Source: CAVVGZ01 sp963841845
Lineage (GTDB): Bacteria > Chloroflexota > Anaerolineae > Anaerolineales > Anaerolineaceae
Reading direction: 5' to 3'
NCBI GenBank assembly: GCA_963841845.1
Contig: CAWJEG010000005.1
Span: 248,001 to 312,000, forward strand
Length of the DNA stretch: 64,000 nt
Shown: in pieces, positions 16,392 through 27,500 of the stretch
Layout of the letters: every line of letters begins with the position of its first letter
How positions within the stretch are numbered: the stretch's first letter is position 1
Notes under the pieces: generated by a model
What the model was told of the DNA's origin: nothing
The model's database searches: none
The model's input: only the letters and a program-made list of their open reading frames with translations
Made by a program: the position numbers and the translations under genes

Positions 16392-18062
16392 GTGGATACC
16401 GGGAAAAAAAATATTCTTGCTCGAATTTATTTCTGGATAAACCAGCATCACCTTGGCATCGTCATTTTATTCATACTTTGCTTCTTGATAAGTGGGATCG
16501 TAACGCTGCAAAATTTTGGCATCTCCTGGGATGAAGGCCTCGGAGATTTCTTTTTTGGAGAACGATACCTGTTCTACCTGACCACATTCCAGGACAAATA
16601 TCTGGATTTCAATGCCGATCTTTCCCGTTTGAAAGATTTACCCCTTGCGCTCTTTCAATCCCCATTCCGTGTTTATCCCTACGAATTTCCATCTTTTGCA
16701 GCCATCTTATCCGCTGCCAGTATGCATCTTTTTGGGTACACACTGGAGTGGTTGGATCCTGTGGACGCTTTCCACCTTTTTTCAGTTGTGATCACTTCAA
16801 TATTTCTCTATACCCTCTACGCATTCTTCTCCAAACGCACCGGCAGGTTATCCGCTTTCCTGGCTGTCGTTTTCCTTGCCACCTTTCCCAGGTTATGGGG
16901 CGATATGCATTTCAACCCCAAGGATATCCCTGTTACTGTTTTCATTGGTTTTGTTATCATGGCCTACCTTAGCTGGTATGAACGCCCAAGAATAATCCAG
17001 GCTCTCCTGACAGGTTTCCTCTTCGGTTGCGCAGTAGCTATTAAAGCAAATGCTGCCTTTACACCCATCATTCTTTTACTTGGTATCTGGCCCTGGAATC
17101 TGAAGAGTGAGACCTGGAAATCCAACCTGGACCACTTGTTCCGGCTCTTTCACCATTATGCCATCATGGGATTGACTGCCCTCACCGTGTATTTCTTTTC
17201 CTGGCCTTATCTGTACGGCGAACCCCTGCGGGTCCTTGACCATGTGCGTTACATCTCAACCCAGGGTGGACGAACCGGTAATCCCGGCTGGAATTGGACT
17301 CCTCTGCAGCAGGTGATTACTACCATGCCGGAAGTGATGCTTTTATTCCTGCTTGCCGGCATAATCATCATCATCCATCGACTGCTGCAAAAAGACCAAA
17401 CCGTTTTCAGGCTATGGCTGGCCTGGTTGATGGTTCCCATTATCCGAATCTCTCTTCCCGGCATGATCAACTTTGGGGGTATCCGCCATTTCCTGGAGTT
17501 CATCCCGGCAGCCGCACTTATAGCCGGTTACGGTGCAGCCAGATTAATCGACATCTTTTCCAAAGGTGAATCTGGAAAGAAGCTTCTGCTCGCCTTTTGT
17601 GCTGCATTTATGATCTTCGCTAATGTTACCTGGATCACAATGCGCTTCCACCCTTACCAATATATCTATTACAACAGCCTGGTAGGTGGCTTACCCGGTG
17701 CTGCAGAACGATTTGGCATATCTGAAGCTACCGATTACTGGGCCGTCAGCTACCGCCAGGGTTTAAATTGGCTCAACGACCACACGATCGGAAAAATCAA
17801 TCTGTATGTCCCTATTGCGGATTGGCTGGTCAGGATCCCCCGGAAAATATGGCTCCGCCCTGGCATCGAGTTAATCGACAAGGCTCAAGCTGGTGACATG
17901 CTCGAACAGCAGCTGCCTTTTTATGTTATGATCGTGAACAATCCCTTTTTTTACGATGAAATTTCTGAATATGCCGTGGAAAAAGTTAAGCCGGCCTACC
18001 AAATTACTGTGGATGGATCCCCCATCCTCAACATTTACCACATGAAAACTTCAGGTAATTAA
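16392..18062 (+). CDS. GT-C fold membrane glycosyltransferase (family 39-like)
   Basis: The 556-residue protein starts at GTG with AAGGTG 5 nt upstream. After the first transmembrane helix comes NFGISWDEGLGDFFFGERY, the acidic motif in the first periplasmic loop that GT-C enzymes use to bind a lipid-linked sugar. About ten further membrane helices follow, with a soluble C-terminal part from about residue 440. LWGDMHFNPKDIPVTVFIG is a well-conserved loop of this subgroup. The protein probably transfers a sugar from polyprenyl phosphate to a surface glycan or protein; donor and acceptor are not predictable. The next membrane protein starts 2 nt downstream. Confidence 0.84.
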   Translation: MDTGKKNILARIYFWINQHHLGIVILFILCFLISGIVTLQNFGISWDEGLGDFFFGERYLFYLTTFQDKYLDFNADLSRLKDLPLALFQSPFRVYPYEFPSFAAILSAASMHLFGYTLEWLDPVDAFHLFSVVITSIFLYTLYAFFSKRTGRLSAFLAVVFLATFPRLWGDMHFNPKDIPVTVFIGFVIMAYLSWYERPRIIQALLTGFLFGCAVAIKANAAFTPIILLLGIWPWNLKSETWKSNLDHLFRLFHHYAIMGLTALTVYFFSWPYLYGEPLRVLDHVRYISTQGGRTGNPGWNWTPLQQVITTMPEVMLLFLLAGIIIIIHRLLQKDQTVFRLWLAWLMVPIIRISLPGMINFGGIRHFLEFIPAAALIAGYGAARLIDIFSKGESGKKLLLAFCAAFMIFANVTWITMRFHPYQYIYYNSLVGGLPGAAERFGISEATDYWAVSYRQGLNWLNDHTIGKINLYVPIADWLVRIPRKIWLRPGIELIDKAQAGDMLEQQLPFYVMIVNNPFFYDEISEYAVEKVKPAYQITVDGSPILNIYHMKTSGN

Positions 18063-18064
18063 GC

Positions 18065-19765
18065 ATGGCCACCGTGGTCATTTTCTGGCTCTATACAACC
18101 ATCATTATTTGGCTGTATGGATGGTTTACCATCCGGCTGATCCAGCAGTTTACTTCCAACAGGTGGGAAAAACAGGTTGATTTTACAATGCAGTGGATGG
18201 TCGGCCTTGGTGTTGTTACTTCCCTGGCAAACTACCTGTCACTGATTATGAAGCTTGGGCTGGCAGCCAATGCCCTCATTCTGGCGGGTGCCGTCTGTAT
18301 ACTGGGTTGGATGATCTATAAAAAGGAGTTGCCCCGCCCGGCAATTCCTGAAAAAATACCATTCCTCGCATTTATCCTGATTACAGTGATAACTATCACT
18401 GTTTTGGAAAAAGCGACCCAACCGGTAGCGAATTCTGATACCGGGCTGTACCACGCCCAGGCAATCCGCTGGATGGAAATTTATAAAATTGTTCCCGGCT
18501 TGGGTTCCTTGCATACCCGCTTCGCCTTTAATTCTGCCTGGCTGACGCTCAATGCTATTTTTAGTTTTTCCTTCCTTGGATTGCGGTCGCTTCATCTGGT
18601 AAGCAGCCTGATATTCTTAATTTTTCAGATATATCTTTTCGGGGCGATCCCCCGCATCCTGAAACGGGATTATCGGCTCAGCAATATATTAAAAGTATGC
18701 ATGATACCGATTTCGTTTTATGTAATCATTTCCCAGATATCCTCACCTGGTACTGATTTACCCTCTGCGATCCTGCTCTGGTATACCCTTCTGGAATGTG
18801 TGGCTCTTTCCGAAGACGGCACGCCAATTCCAATTTCTCACCTTATCCTTCTGTCACTGATTGCGATTTTTGCCGTAACGATAAAACTCTCGGTTTTTCC
18901 GCTGCTGCTGGTAGCCGTTTATGCCACGTACCGCCTGTTACAGTCCCGGAATTGGAAATTGTTTGCTGGTCTCGTCACCCTGGGCGCATTTATTGTTACC
19001 CCATGGATGATTAGAAGTGTCTACCTTTCCGGATACCTTTTCTATCCCTACGCGGAAATCGATCTTTTTAATTCGGATTGGAAAATCCCGGCAGAACGTG
19101 TGCAGGAAGACATCGATGCCATCCGTGCCTGGGAATTAATCCCGGGCCAGGATACCGCCACCACGCTCGCTATGACATTTGGTGAGTGGTTTCCTTTGTG
19201 GATTGCCCGTCACACACCGAACCAGCTGGCTGTACTTCTTGTGATTGTGATTTTCCCCTTAATAACATTGTTCTTAAGTTTATGGAAAAATGAAACAGGA
19301 GAATTAATCAGGGAACACCTCATAAGGCAATGGCTGGCGTACCTGACCGCTTTTTCGGGTGTGTTTTTCTGGTTCAGCTCTGCGCCCAAATACAGGTATG
19401 GGTATGGTTTTCTGATGATCGCCTTTTTGCTCGCTTTGTCCCCATTGTTTGTAATCACCAGGGGATTTCTCGAGAAGCAGTCCGCCAGACTTCCGGCCGC
19501 AGTGGTCACTCTATTGATTGCATTCCAGCTGATGGTGCTCGGCCAATCCTTTCAAAAAGAGACTCTTATGAGCCGGCTGCTTCTCCCCACGGATTACATT
19601 ACCCTGTCCACCGCCCCATGTAAGATTCAGGGATACTCCTTATGGTGCGCCGAATGGTATGACGAGTGCTGGTATGAACCTTTTCCATGCATCCCAAAGG
19701 TAGATCCCCGTGTAGAAATGAGGTCTGGCGCTCTTCAGGATGGTTTCAGGTATAAAACCGACTAG
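18065..19765 (+). CDS. Large multi-spanning membrane protein (LIC_10190-like, GT-C type)
   Basis: The 566-residue protein has about 12 hydrophobic segments. The loop around residue 120-135 reads VANSDTGLYHAQAIRWM, which is the hallmark of a family of membrane proteins resembling glycosyltransferases. A cysteine-rich C-terminal segment (CKIQGYSLWCAEWYDECW and further cysteines) could carry disulfides outside the cell. It begins 2 nt after the preceding GT-C gene and is certainly co-transcribed. Function is inferred as surface glycan assembly. Confidence 0.75.
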   Translation: MATVVIFWLYTTIIIWLYGWFTIRLIQQFTSNRWEKQVDFTMQWMVGLGVVTSLANYLSLIMKLGLAANALILAGAVCILGWMIYKKELPRPAIPEKIPFLAFILITVITITVLEKATQPVANSDTGLYHAQAIRWMEIYKIVPGLGSLHTRFAFNSAWLTLNAIFSFSFLGLRSLHLVSSLIFLIFQIYLFGAIPRILKRDYRLSNILKVCMIPISFYVIISQISSPGTDLPSAILLWYTLLECVALSEDGTPIPISHLILLSLIAIFAVTIKLSVFPLLLVAVYATYRLLQSRNWKLFAGLVTLGAFIVTPWMIRSVYLSGYLFYPYAEIDLFNSDWKIPAERVQEDIDAIRAWELIPGQDTATTLAMTFGEWFPLWIARHTPNQLAVLLVIVIFPLITLFLSLWKNETGELIREHLIRQWLAYLTAFSGVFFWFSSAPKYRYGYGFLMIAFLLALSPLFVITRGFLEKQSARLPAAVVTLLIAFQLMVLGQSFQKETLMSRLLLPTDYITLSTAPCKIQGYSLWCAEWYDECWYEPFPCIPKVDPRVEMRSGALQDGFRYKTD

Positions 19766-19796
19766 TACATCCCGGGTTTCAATGGATGACTATTTG

Positions 19797-19945
19797 TTAT
19801 TCACGCAGTCGCAGAGACCGGGCATAATTGGTAATAATTTCATCCAAAATATTTCGGTCAACCACGGGAGATGTAGTGCAATCATCCTGACATAAAGCGT
19901 ATTGAAGGAGTGACAGCATTTGTGTTGTCTTAAGGCGGGAAAAAC
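19797..19945 (-). pseudogene. Possible C-terminal gene remnant
   Basis: On the minus strand a frame of about 48 codons without its own convincing start ends at TAA 19797-19799. It reads FSRLKTTQMLSLLQYALCQD and ends VVDRNILDEIITNYARSLRL. The composition is protein-like and amphipathic, resembling the C-terminal helix bundle of an ATPase, but no family can be assigned. It lies just downstream of the frameshifted glycosyltransferase, in a stretch with other broken genes. Confidence 0.25.
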
Positions 19946-19978
19946 ATCATCATGCCTGTGTAATCCTCAATCACCCGG

Positions 19979-21888
19979 TCACTTTGTGGACAACTTCACC
20001 AGGTAATATGGGGGTTTTTTATCATACGGGAAGATAAATATTTTATCGATGCCCTTTTTCTTTATGGAATCGGGGAGGTCTCCCACTTTTAGCATGCCTT
20101 CATCCTGTGGTGTTAATGAGTAGCTCAGCCAAAGCGGGTCTTTGCCATCCCTGCTTAATACAATGTCAAAATTTCCCTCCCCTACCATTTCAATCGAAAT
20201 TTCTTCCGGATAAACCAGGTGATCAAAAACAAGCAGGATGCCGCGCTCATCCCAGCTTAATCGGCTGACCAGTCTTGTTGCAGCCAGATACGCCACAGTT
20301 AACCTTGGTTGACTTCGGGTAGCGATAGGTGTCAAAGTCGATCAGATGGTCATATGCGCCGGTATTCATCTTCCAGATTTCTAACAGTCTCTCCATGGAA
20401 AAAGTGCTGCCTTGGGTAATAATTTTCAGGTGGTCATAATACTCAGACAGTTTCTTATCACTAATCAGGTTTTGATCATTTTTGCTTTTAAGGGTTTGCA
20501 CATACCCGTCCGGGACAATCCGTGTATAATGCCCCGGGCGCCAATCCTTGCCACGGTTGTAGGGGGGCAGCCTGGCAATCAGTGCATCCCCCAGCCCATA
20601 ATGATCAACAACGTGCACTTGGGGACCGGCGTAATATCCAAAAAAACCAATGCCTGCGTACTCTATCACCTGTTCCGGGTCATTTTTCCTGACAGAAATC
20701 CCCTTTAACCCCCAACGATGTGTAACCTTGGTGTTTAAGCGGTGTTTACGAAAAAGCCGTGTGTCTGCAGAGTAATAAAGACGCTCATCAGTGATCGTAT
20801 GATAATCCAATTGCATTTCCCGTTACCGAAGGTTCAAGCAAGAAAACAGGCATCGGGGACAACAGACCCAATAAAACCATTCCGGCAATCCCTGCCAGTA
20901 CATAGGCGGTTTTTATCCCCGAATAATCCACTTGTGAGAGAATTACAGCGGCGATTAATAATGGCGCAGTAAAGAACCTGCCACCCATAAAATCTCCCCC
21001 CAGGGAAATGATGTAAATAAAATACAATAAAATCGAAATTACCAGGGGATATAAGGAACGTTCTTTCTTCCATAAAACACCCAGGATGATCAGCAGGATA
21101 ATCACCAGAGTGATCGGATCATTTTTGAGGGACTGGATAAAGTACCACTTAGCCTGAATGAGGACGTTGACCAATGGGATAACGCCATTAATTTTTGCAT
21201 AGGCGGTGTTCGGAAAAGGGAATCCGTAATAGATGGTGGCAAATACCTCCCAGGCTAGAAACGGGAGCAGACCTGCAGCCATCCAAATTAACCCTTTGAA
21301 CCATTGTTTTCTCTCCAGTTTAAAGAAATCATAGACCAGTGGCGGTATAAACATTAGTGCTGTGTCCATCCTGTTCAAAATTCCGAGCGAACTAACAAGT
21401 GAAAGGAAGAACAGCTTTCTAAGGCCACTTTCCATGCGAAAGTAAATCCAAAAAAAGATAACCAAAAGAAGATTCGTTAGCGGATTCTCCAGTCCGGAGG
21501 TTGAAAAATCCACGTAGGCATTAGAGAGTGTCAATACCAGGATGGCTATGATACCACCCAAGGCTGTTTTGGAAACTTTAAAGACCAGGATAACCATGGC
21601 AGCCAGGGAAACAAAAACGGAAAGGAAGATGCCAACCAGGTAGATATTGCGGAAGATATAATAAAAGCCAGTGAGGGTTAACATCCAGAGGGGATGAGTA
21701 TAGGCCTGCACTCTTTCATTGGTGTTCCAGGTGAATCCATAACCATTGACGGCATTATCCACCGTGCGGAAAGTAATGTAGGCATCATCGCCTAACCAGG
21801 CACGCTGCAATACTACCCAAAGATACACGACGAGGATGATCATCGGCAGGACTACCTGATATTTCTTCCATTTTTCTTCGGTATTCAT
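19979..21888 (-). pseudogene. GT-C arabinosyltransferase-like membrane protein, two frameshifts
   Basis: Three consecutive minus-strand frames together make one protein of about 635 residues. The first (21888 to about 20800) has WLGDDAYITFRTVDNAVNGYG and ERVQAYTHPLW, the acidic loop of the AftB-like arabinofuranosyltransferase group, plus about ten membrane helices. The second (about 20816-20247) continues with ITDERLYYSADTRLF, and the third (20335-19979) with SWDERGILLVFDHLVYPEE and a natural-looking end. Each junction requires skipping one base. The reading frames overlap at both joins, so the exact positions are uncertain. No mobile element is nearby. It may be decayed, or the assembly may contain insertions. 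Confidence 0.75.
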
Positions 21889-22326
21889 TTATTTTCCCAT
21901 CCTAAATCATCTGTACGTGCCGTCTGAAATAATATACCCGTTAAAACTCATTGGATCTACCCCAACTGTCTGGATTGTCATGGTTAGTGGGTCAATTTAG
22001 TAAGATATTTTTGGCTCGTATAACATATGAATGAGATACACGTTTCATAAGCATTTGTCCCCTAATCTGAAACCGAATGGATGATGTTATTTACATTGTT
22101 ATCCGACCGCAAGTCATTATCTAAAATTATTACTGTATGCAAATTATTTGTAGAAGGGGATTATAGCATTGTTGCGGGGGGACATAGAACGCGAAAAAGC
22201 AGAAATGGCGGTTTTGCTAACACTAGAAGATCTAACCAAATCCATGAACGAGGAATCGTTAAGTAATGGACATTATCATCGCGAGTTAATAGGGTGAGAT
22301 TATCCTGGAGGATGGATTGTGATAGT
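21889..22326. other. Intergenic, no convincing gene
   Basis: The stretch separates the broken glycosyltransferase from the truncated nitroreductase. A 61-codon plus-strand frame at 22081-22266 is open but has no ribosome binding site and an implausible composition. I see no terminator, repeat or RNA gene. Confidence 0.4.
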
Positions 22327-22563
22327 CTATATGCAGTACAGCATCATAGCAGCAAGGTGACCAATCAATCCCGGGGACAGGGACCTCAAGGATTTTAATT
22401 TCACTGGGTCGGTCACAATTCCAAACACCCAGTTTTGGGCATTACTGGCAGTAGGAGCCCTCACAGCTGCTTCGATAAGTTGTTTAAGGGATTCTACCGC
22501 AATCGACTTTGGTTGAAACCGTCTCGTACTTTGCCGGGTTTGGATTGCCTCAAAGACTTCCAT
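22327..22563 (-). pseudogene. Truncated nitroreductase (N-terminal third)
   Basis: The frame starts at ATG 22563 after a clear AGGAG. It reads MEVFEAIQTRQSTRRFQPKS followed by LIEAAVRAPTASNAQNWVFG, the FMN-binding N-terminus of the nitroreductase family. It breaks off after SPGLIGHLAAMMLYCI, about residue 78, where full enzymes have 170-200 residues. No continuation with nitroreductase character was found in the other two frames beyond a few residues, so most of the gene is missing. The intact ribosome binding site suggests a recent loss. Confidence 0.7.
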
Positions 22564-22988
22564 AATTCTCCTCCCCAGAAATAATGTTGATTGCAATTTT
22601 TAATAAAAACCATTTGGACATGACAAATTTATACTATAAGAATTGATACTTATTTTTAATTTCGGCTCTTATTTATAATCAAGCCAACTCATTCAACTGA
22701 AAAAATCCATTCTCTTAATAAATTCGGCCAGAAACCCATACATACACTCCAATATGAATCTCTTACATCATCAAGGTTGGGTTAGATAACCCAATTAATT
22801 CAAACTTGATTGCAAACTCCTAAATTATTACCTGCCAGCCGGATAAACTTTGATAAAATATAAGGAAATGTCAACCAACGTTGGCGGGACTCAGCCTTGA
22901 TATTGAAAAAGAATCCATCCACACTCAATCGAGTGACAACCAATTATAAAATTCATTTTAGATCTATAACCTATTGCCGAGGGTAGCT
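22564..22988. other. Intergenic, AT-rich
   Basis: No coding frame or stable hairpin is visible. The promoter of lpdA must lie in the right half, since the next gene starts at 22989 with a GAGGGTAGCT leader. Confidence 0.4.
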
Positions 22989-24386
22989 ATGAAAGAATAT
23001 GACGTACTTGTTATCGGAGCAGGACCTGGCGGATATGTCTGTGCAATCCGCGCCTCACAACTTGGATTAAAAACAGCCATAGTTGACAAGCAATATTTGG
23101 GAGGCGTCTGTTTAAATGTGGGCTGCATCCCTTCCAAGGCTTTACTTAAAAATGCAGAGGTGGCCCACACTTTGAGGGAGAAAGGGAAGGAATTTGGTTT
23201 TTCCTTTGATAACCTGATGTTGGATTACAGCGCGGCTGTAAAGCGCAGCAGGCAGGTGTCCAACCGCCTTGTGAAAGGCGTCGGTTTCCTGATGAAAAAA
23301 AATAACATCGATGTCCACATGGGCGAGGCACACCTCCTTACCAGGGATACAGTGCGGATAAAGGACAGCAGCGGCCAGGAAAGTGAAATAAAAGCGAAAA
23401 ATATTGTGATTGCCACTGGATCCACGCCTGCAGCCATCCCCGGCGTGGTGATTGACGGGGAAAAGATACTAACTTACCACGAAGCCATTTTACAGGAAAA
23501 AAGACCTGACTCGGTTGTTATTATCGGTGCCGGTGCCATTGGTGTAGAATTTGCCACCATTTGGAATTCCTATGGGACACAGGTGACCATTGTTGAGATG
23601 CTTCCCCGTGTGGTCCCGTTAGAAGATGAGGAGATCTCCACTGAACTGGCGAAAGCCCTATCCAGAAAAAAGATTGATATCCTTACAAACCATAAAGTCC
23701 TCTCCCTGAAGCCAACAGATAAGGGAATCTCGGTAGTCGTTTCCAGCGAAGGCGAAGAAAAAGTGCTGGAAGCAGAGCAGGCTCTTGTTGCAATAGGTTT
23801 CAAACCCAATACCAAGGATATAGGATTGGAACAAATCGGTGTGAAAATCTCTCAAAAGGGATTCGTTGAAATTGATGACGGTATGGCCACCAATGTTGAG
23901 GGAATTTATGCCATCGGCGATGTAACCGGAAAATTTCTCCTGGCACACATCGCTTCTGCTCAAGGCATTCTCTGCGCCGAAAATATTGCGGGAGTTGACT
24001 TCCATCCCCTTAATTACACGAATACCCCCCGGGCAACATACTGCCAGCCACAGGTGGCTTCCTTTGGTCTTACAGAAAAACAGGCCGTTGAAATGGGAAA
24101 GGAAATAAAGGTCGGACGATTCCCATTCCAGGCAAACGGCAAAGCATTGGGTCTGGGAGATTATGGCGGTTTTGTAAAAATTATCACCGATGCGCACTAT
24201 GGTGAAATTCTTGGCGCACATATGATTGGACCGGAAGTCACTGAACTTCTCCCGGAACTTACTCTTGCACAAATGATGGAAATCACAACCGCGGAAATCG
24301 CCCGCAATGTGCACGCCCATCCCACACTCAGCGAAACATTGATGGAAGCTGCTCATGACGCTGAAGGACATGCCATTCAAATTTAG
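22989..24386 (+). CDS. lpdA: Dihydrolipoyl dehydrogenase
   Basis: The 465-residue flavoprotein re-oxidises dihydrolipoamide in 2-oxoacid dehydrogenase or glycine cleavage complexes. It has the FAD motif VLVIGAGPGGYVCAIRA and the redox-active disulfide GGVCLNVGCIPSKALL. The NAD motif VVIIGAGAIGVEFATIWNSY follows, then GIYAIGDVTGKFLLAHIAS and the catalytic His-Glu region HAHPTLSETLMEAAHDAEGH. ATG 22989 is preferred to the TTG at 22974. No E1/E2 or glycine cleavage genes are adjacent. A strong terminator follows. Confidence 0.94.
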   Translation: MKEYDVLVIGAGPGGYVCAIRASQLGLKTAIVDKQYLGGVCLNVGCIPSKALLKNAEVAHTLREKGKEFGFSFDNLMLDYSAAVKRSRQVSNRLVKGVGFLMKKNNIDVHMGEAHLLTRDTVRIKDSSGQESEIKAKNIVIATGSTPAAIPGVVIDGEKILTYHEAILQEKRPDSVVIIGAGAIGVEFATIWNSYGTQVTIVEMLPRVVPLEDEEISTELAKALSRKKIDILTNHKVLSLKPTDKGISVVVSSEGEEKVLEAEQALVAIGFKPNTKDIGLEQIGVKISQKGFVEIDDGMATNVEGIYAIGDVTGKFLLAHIASAQGILCAENIAGVDFHPLNYTNTPRATYCQPQVASFGLTEKQAVEMGKEIKVGRFPFQANGKALGLGDYGGFVKIITDAHYGEILGAHMIGPEVTELLPELTLAQMMEITTAEIARNVHAHPTLSETLMEAAHDAEGHAIQI

Positions 24387-24409
24387 ATTCACCTTTATAA
24401 ACCTGGCCA

Positions 24410-24436
24410 CCCCGCCCAATTCGGGCGGGGTTTTTT
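24410..24436 (+). terminator. Rho-independent terminator after lpdA
   Basis: CCCCGCCC pairs with GGGCGGGG around a 5-nt loop and is followed directly by six T residues. Confidence 0.93.
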
Positions 24437-24509
24437 ATTAGTCCCGGTAAATCCTTAAATTAGGTTAATGTGGAATAAAGGACATAAAGGAAGTTGATCT
24501 TTTGGATTA

Positions 24510-24518
24510 TGCTATAAT
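24510..24518 (+). promoter_or_regulatory. Extended -10 promoter of secA
   Basis: TGCTATAAT is an extended -10 element (TGnTATAAT), placed 21 nt before the secA ATG. No consensus -35 box stands at 17 nt, as is common for extended -10 promoters. Confidence 0.5.
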
Positions 24519-24539
24519 TTTTCACCAGAAAGGGACCCT

Positions 24540-27500
24540 ATGTTACAGAATATTGTCCGTGTTTTGGGTGGAGACCCAAATAAAAAAGAAATCGAAAAGT
24601 ATGCCTTAATATCTGAAGAAATTAATGGGTATGAAGCAGAATTCGAAAAACTCAACGATGAACAGCTGCGGGAGAAAACCGGAGAATTCCGTAATCGATT
24701 GGCTGATGGCGAAACCCTGGATGATATCCTTGCGGAAGCCTTCGCTGCGGTAAGAGAAGCAAGCAAGCGTACAATCGGCCTGCGTCATTATGACATCCAG
24801 ATGGTCGGAGGCATTACCCTTCATAAAGGGAAAATCGCAGAAATGCGCACCGGTGAGGGGAAAACCCTGGTAGCTACGCTGCCACTGTACCTGAATGCCC
24901 TCAAGGGTCTGGGGGTACACCTTGTTACCGTAAATGATTACCTGGCCCGGCGCGATGCACGCTGGATGGCACCCATTTACAACGCATTGGGTATGTCGGT
25001 CGGTGTACTGCAGATGACAGCGCGGTCTGAAGAGTCACGCAGCGCATTTCTTGTGGATTTTGAAAAAATATCCAGCCTGGAAGACCAGCACCAGCTTCGC
25101 AGCGTACATCGCAGCCAGGCCTACCAGGCCGATATAACTTACGGGACCAACAGCGAATTTGGCTTTGATTATTTGCGGGACAATCTCACGATGCGCCTGA
25201 AAGACCGCGTCCAGAGAAAGCATTATTACGCAATTGTTGATGAAGTCGATAATATCTTAATCGATGAGGCGCGCACCCCGCTCATAATCTCCGGCCCCTC
25301 ACAAGATGAATCCGAATGGTACAACAGGATGTCGCAGATAGTGCGCCAGCTCCAGCCTGAAGATTTTGAGATCAATGAGCGTGACCGCAACGTTACCCTA
25401 TCTGAAATTGGCGAATCCCATGTAGAGGAATTGCTGCAGGAACCGCTGCGTGATCCGGAACGACCGGAAGACATAACCCCGGAACAGGCCCGTTTACTCG
25501 GACACCTTGAACAGGCATTAAGGGCCCAATTCCTTTTCAAAAGAAACAAGGATTATATCGTCCAATCCGGTAAAGTGATCATTGTGGATGAATTTACCGG
25601 CCGCCTGATGCCTGGCAGGCGTTGGTCGGAGGGGCTGCACCAGGCTGTCGAGGCGAAAGAAGGGGTGAAGGTCGAACCTGAAAATATTACCTATGCTACG
25701 ATCACATTGCAGAATTATTTCCGCATGTACGAGAAACTGGCCGGGATGACAGGAACAGCATTAACAGAAGCAGAAGAGTTTCATAAAATTTACAGTATCG
25801 ATGTCCTGCCAATCCCGACAAACCTGGAATATGAAGCCTCTAAACCAGGTTCAAAATTATTTCTGGTAGATGGGCGTGATGAAAATAATTATAAATATTC
25901 CTACTATGCTGATCGCGGGGATAACCAAAAGAATCCCATCTATTGGAAACGGAAAGATTTTACCGATGTTGTTTATCGAAGTCATGAAGCAAAATTGAGG
26001 TCAATTACCCAGGAGATTTTCCGGTTGCATATCCTTGGCAGACCGCAGCTGGTAGGAACCACATCGGTGGAAAGTTCTGAAAATTTGTCCCAGCGCCTAT
26101 CGGCAGAAACTATCCGCCGCCAGGTCCAGGTAGCATTGATCCGCCAGGCATGGATGGAAAAATACAATTTGGAATTCATCGAAAAGGAAATTCCCGAACT
26201 TGCCCCGCTGAATAAACCCATAAAAGACCTCGATAACAATGCCATGCGACAGCTCGCCAGGGGTCTTGGTATCTCATTAAATCCGGAAGAACCTGTCAAT
26301 GTTCAAAAACTGTTGAAGATACTCAATTTGGGTGAGGAACATACTGGCAGGTTAGTTCAGGTGCTTCAAGGTGGGATACCACACCAGGTCCTCAATGCCC
26401 GCAAGCATGATACAGAATCTCAAATTATTGCGAATGCCGGTCGATTTGGAGCTGTTACCATAGCAACCAATATGGCAGGGCGCGGCGTGGATATCAAACT
26501 GGGCGGAGAACTCCCCGAAGATTTAATTGCAGATATCAATCGCGTACTGAACCGGGCGGGTTTCGAACCCTATGAAATGACCAATGAGCAGCGCCGTGAG
26601 AAGCTTATCGAAATTGATGAAGCAGATTATGGTATCTATGATGAATCTGTTAAATCATTTCTCCAGAAAGTAGGAGAAATGGATAAAGTGCGCCAGTTAG
26701 GCGGTCTGCATGTGATCGGTTCAGAGCGTCACGAAGCCCGCCGGATTGATAATCAGCTCAGGGGTAGAGCAGCACGCCAGGGAGATCCAGGCTCATCCAG
26801 ATTTTATCTTTCCCTGGAAGATGACCTGATGCGGTTATTTGGTGGTGCGCAGGTTGAAGGCCTGTGGAAACGTATCATGATTGATGAAAGCCAGCCGTTG
26901 GAGATGAATATCCTTGGACGCCTGGTTGAACAATCCCAGGAACGGGTTGAGGGATCTAACTTTGATATTAGAAAACACCTGCTTGAATATGATGATGTCC
27001 TGAACAGCCAACGTAAACGCATCTATTCCCAGAGGGATATGGTTTTTTCCAAGGAAAATCTAAATGAAGACATTCTGGAGATGCTGCAGGTAGAGCTTAA
27101 AAAACGAATTCCCGAATCCCTGGCAGATGAAGAAGGTCCATGGAAGTTGATGGCTTTCTTAGAGGAGATCCAACCAGCCTTCTATTTTGACTCAATAACA
27201 TATCCAGCATTTTCTCAAAAGGTATTGGTTGAAGATATCCGGGACAACCTTACTAAAAAATCTCTAAATAAAGAATCGCTCATGACTGTACTGATGGAGA
27301 CAGCGGAGCGGGCTGTAAACACCGAAGAAGACCATGTTACGCGCAGTGCCAGGACAATCCTGGATAAAACATCAGATACCCTGCAGGAAAATTTGCGTGA
27401 ACGCTACGACAATCTGGATATTTTTATTGAGAATTTGAATGAGGCCGACGAGGATGAAGACCAACCAAGACGAACCCCGGATCTTTTAGAAGAGCTTGCA

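Noticed and set aside
22081..22266. Plus-strand 61-codon frame
   Set aside because: No ribosome binding site and no recognisable domain; composition is typical of non-coding DNA. A shorter frame nearby with a sequence like LLTLEDLTKS vaguely resembles an ABC ATPase start but is only 30 codons long.
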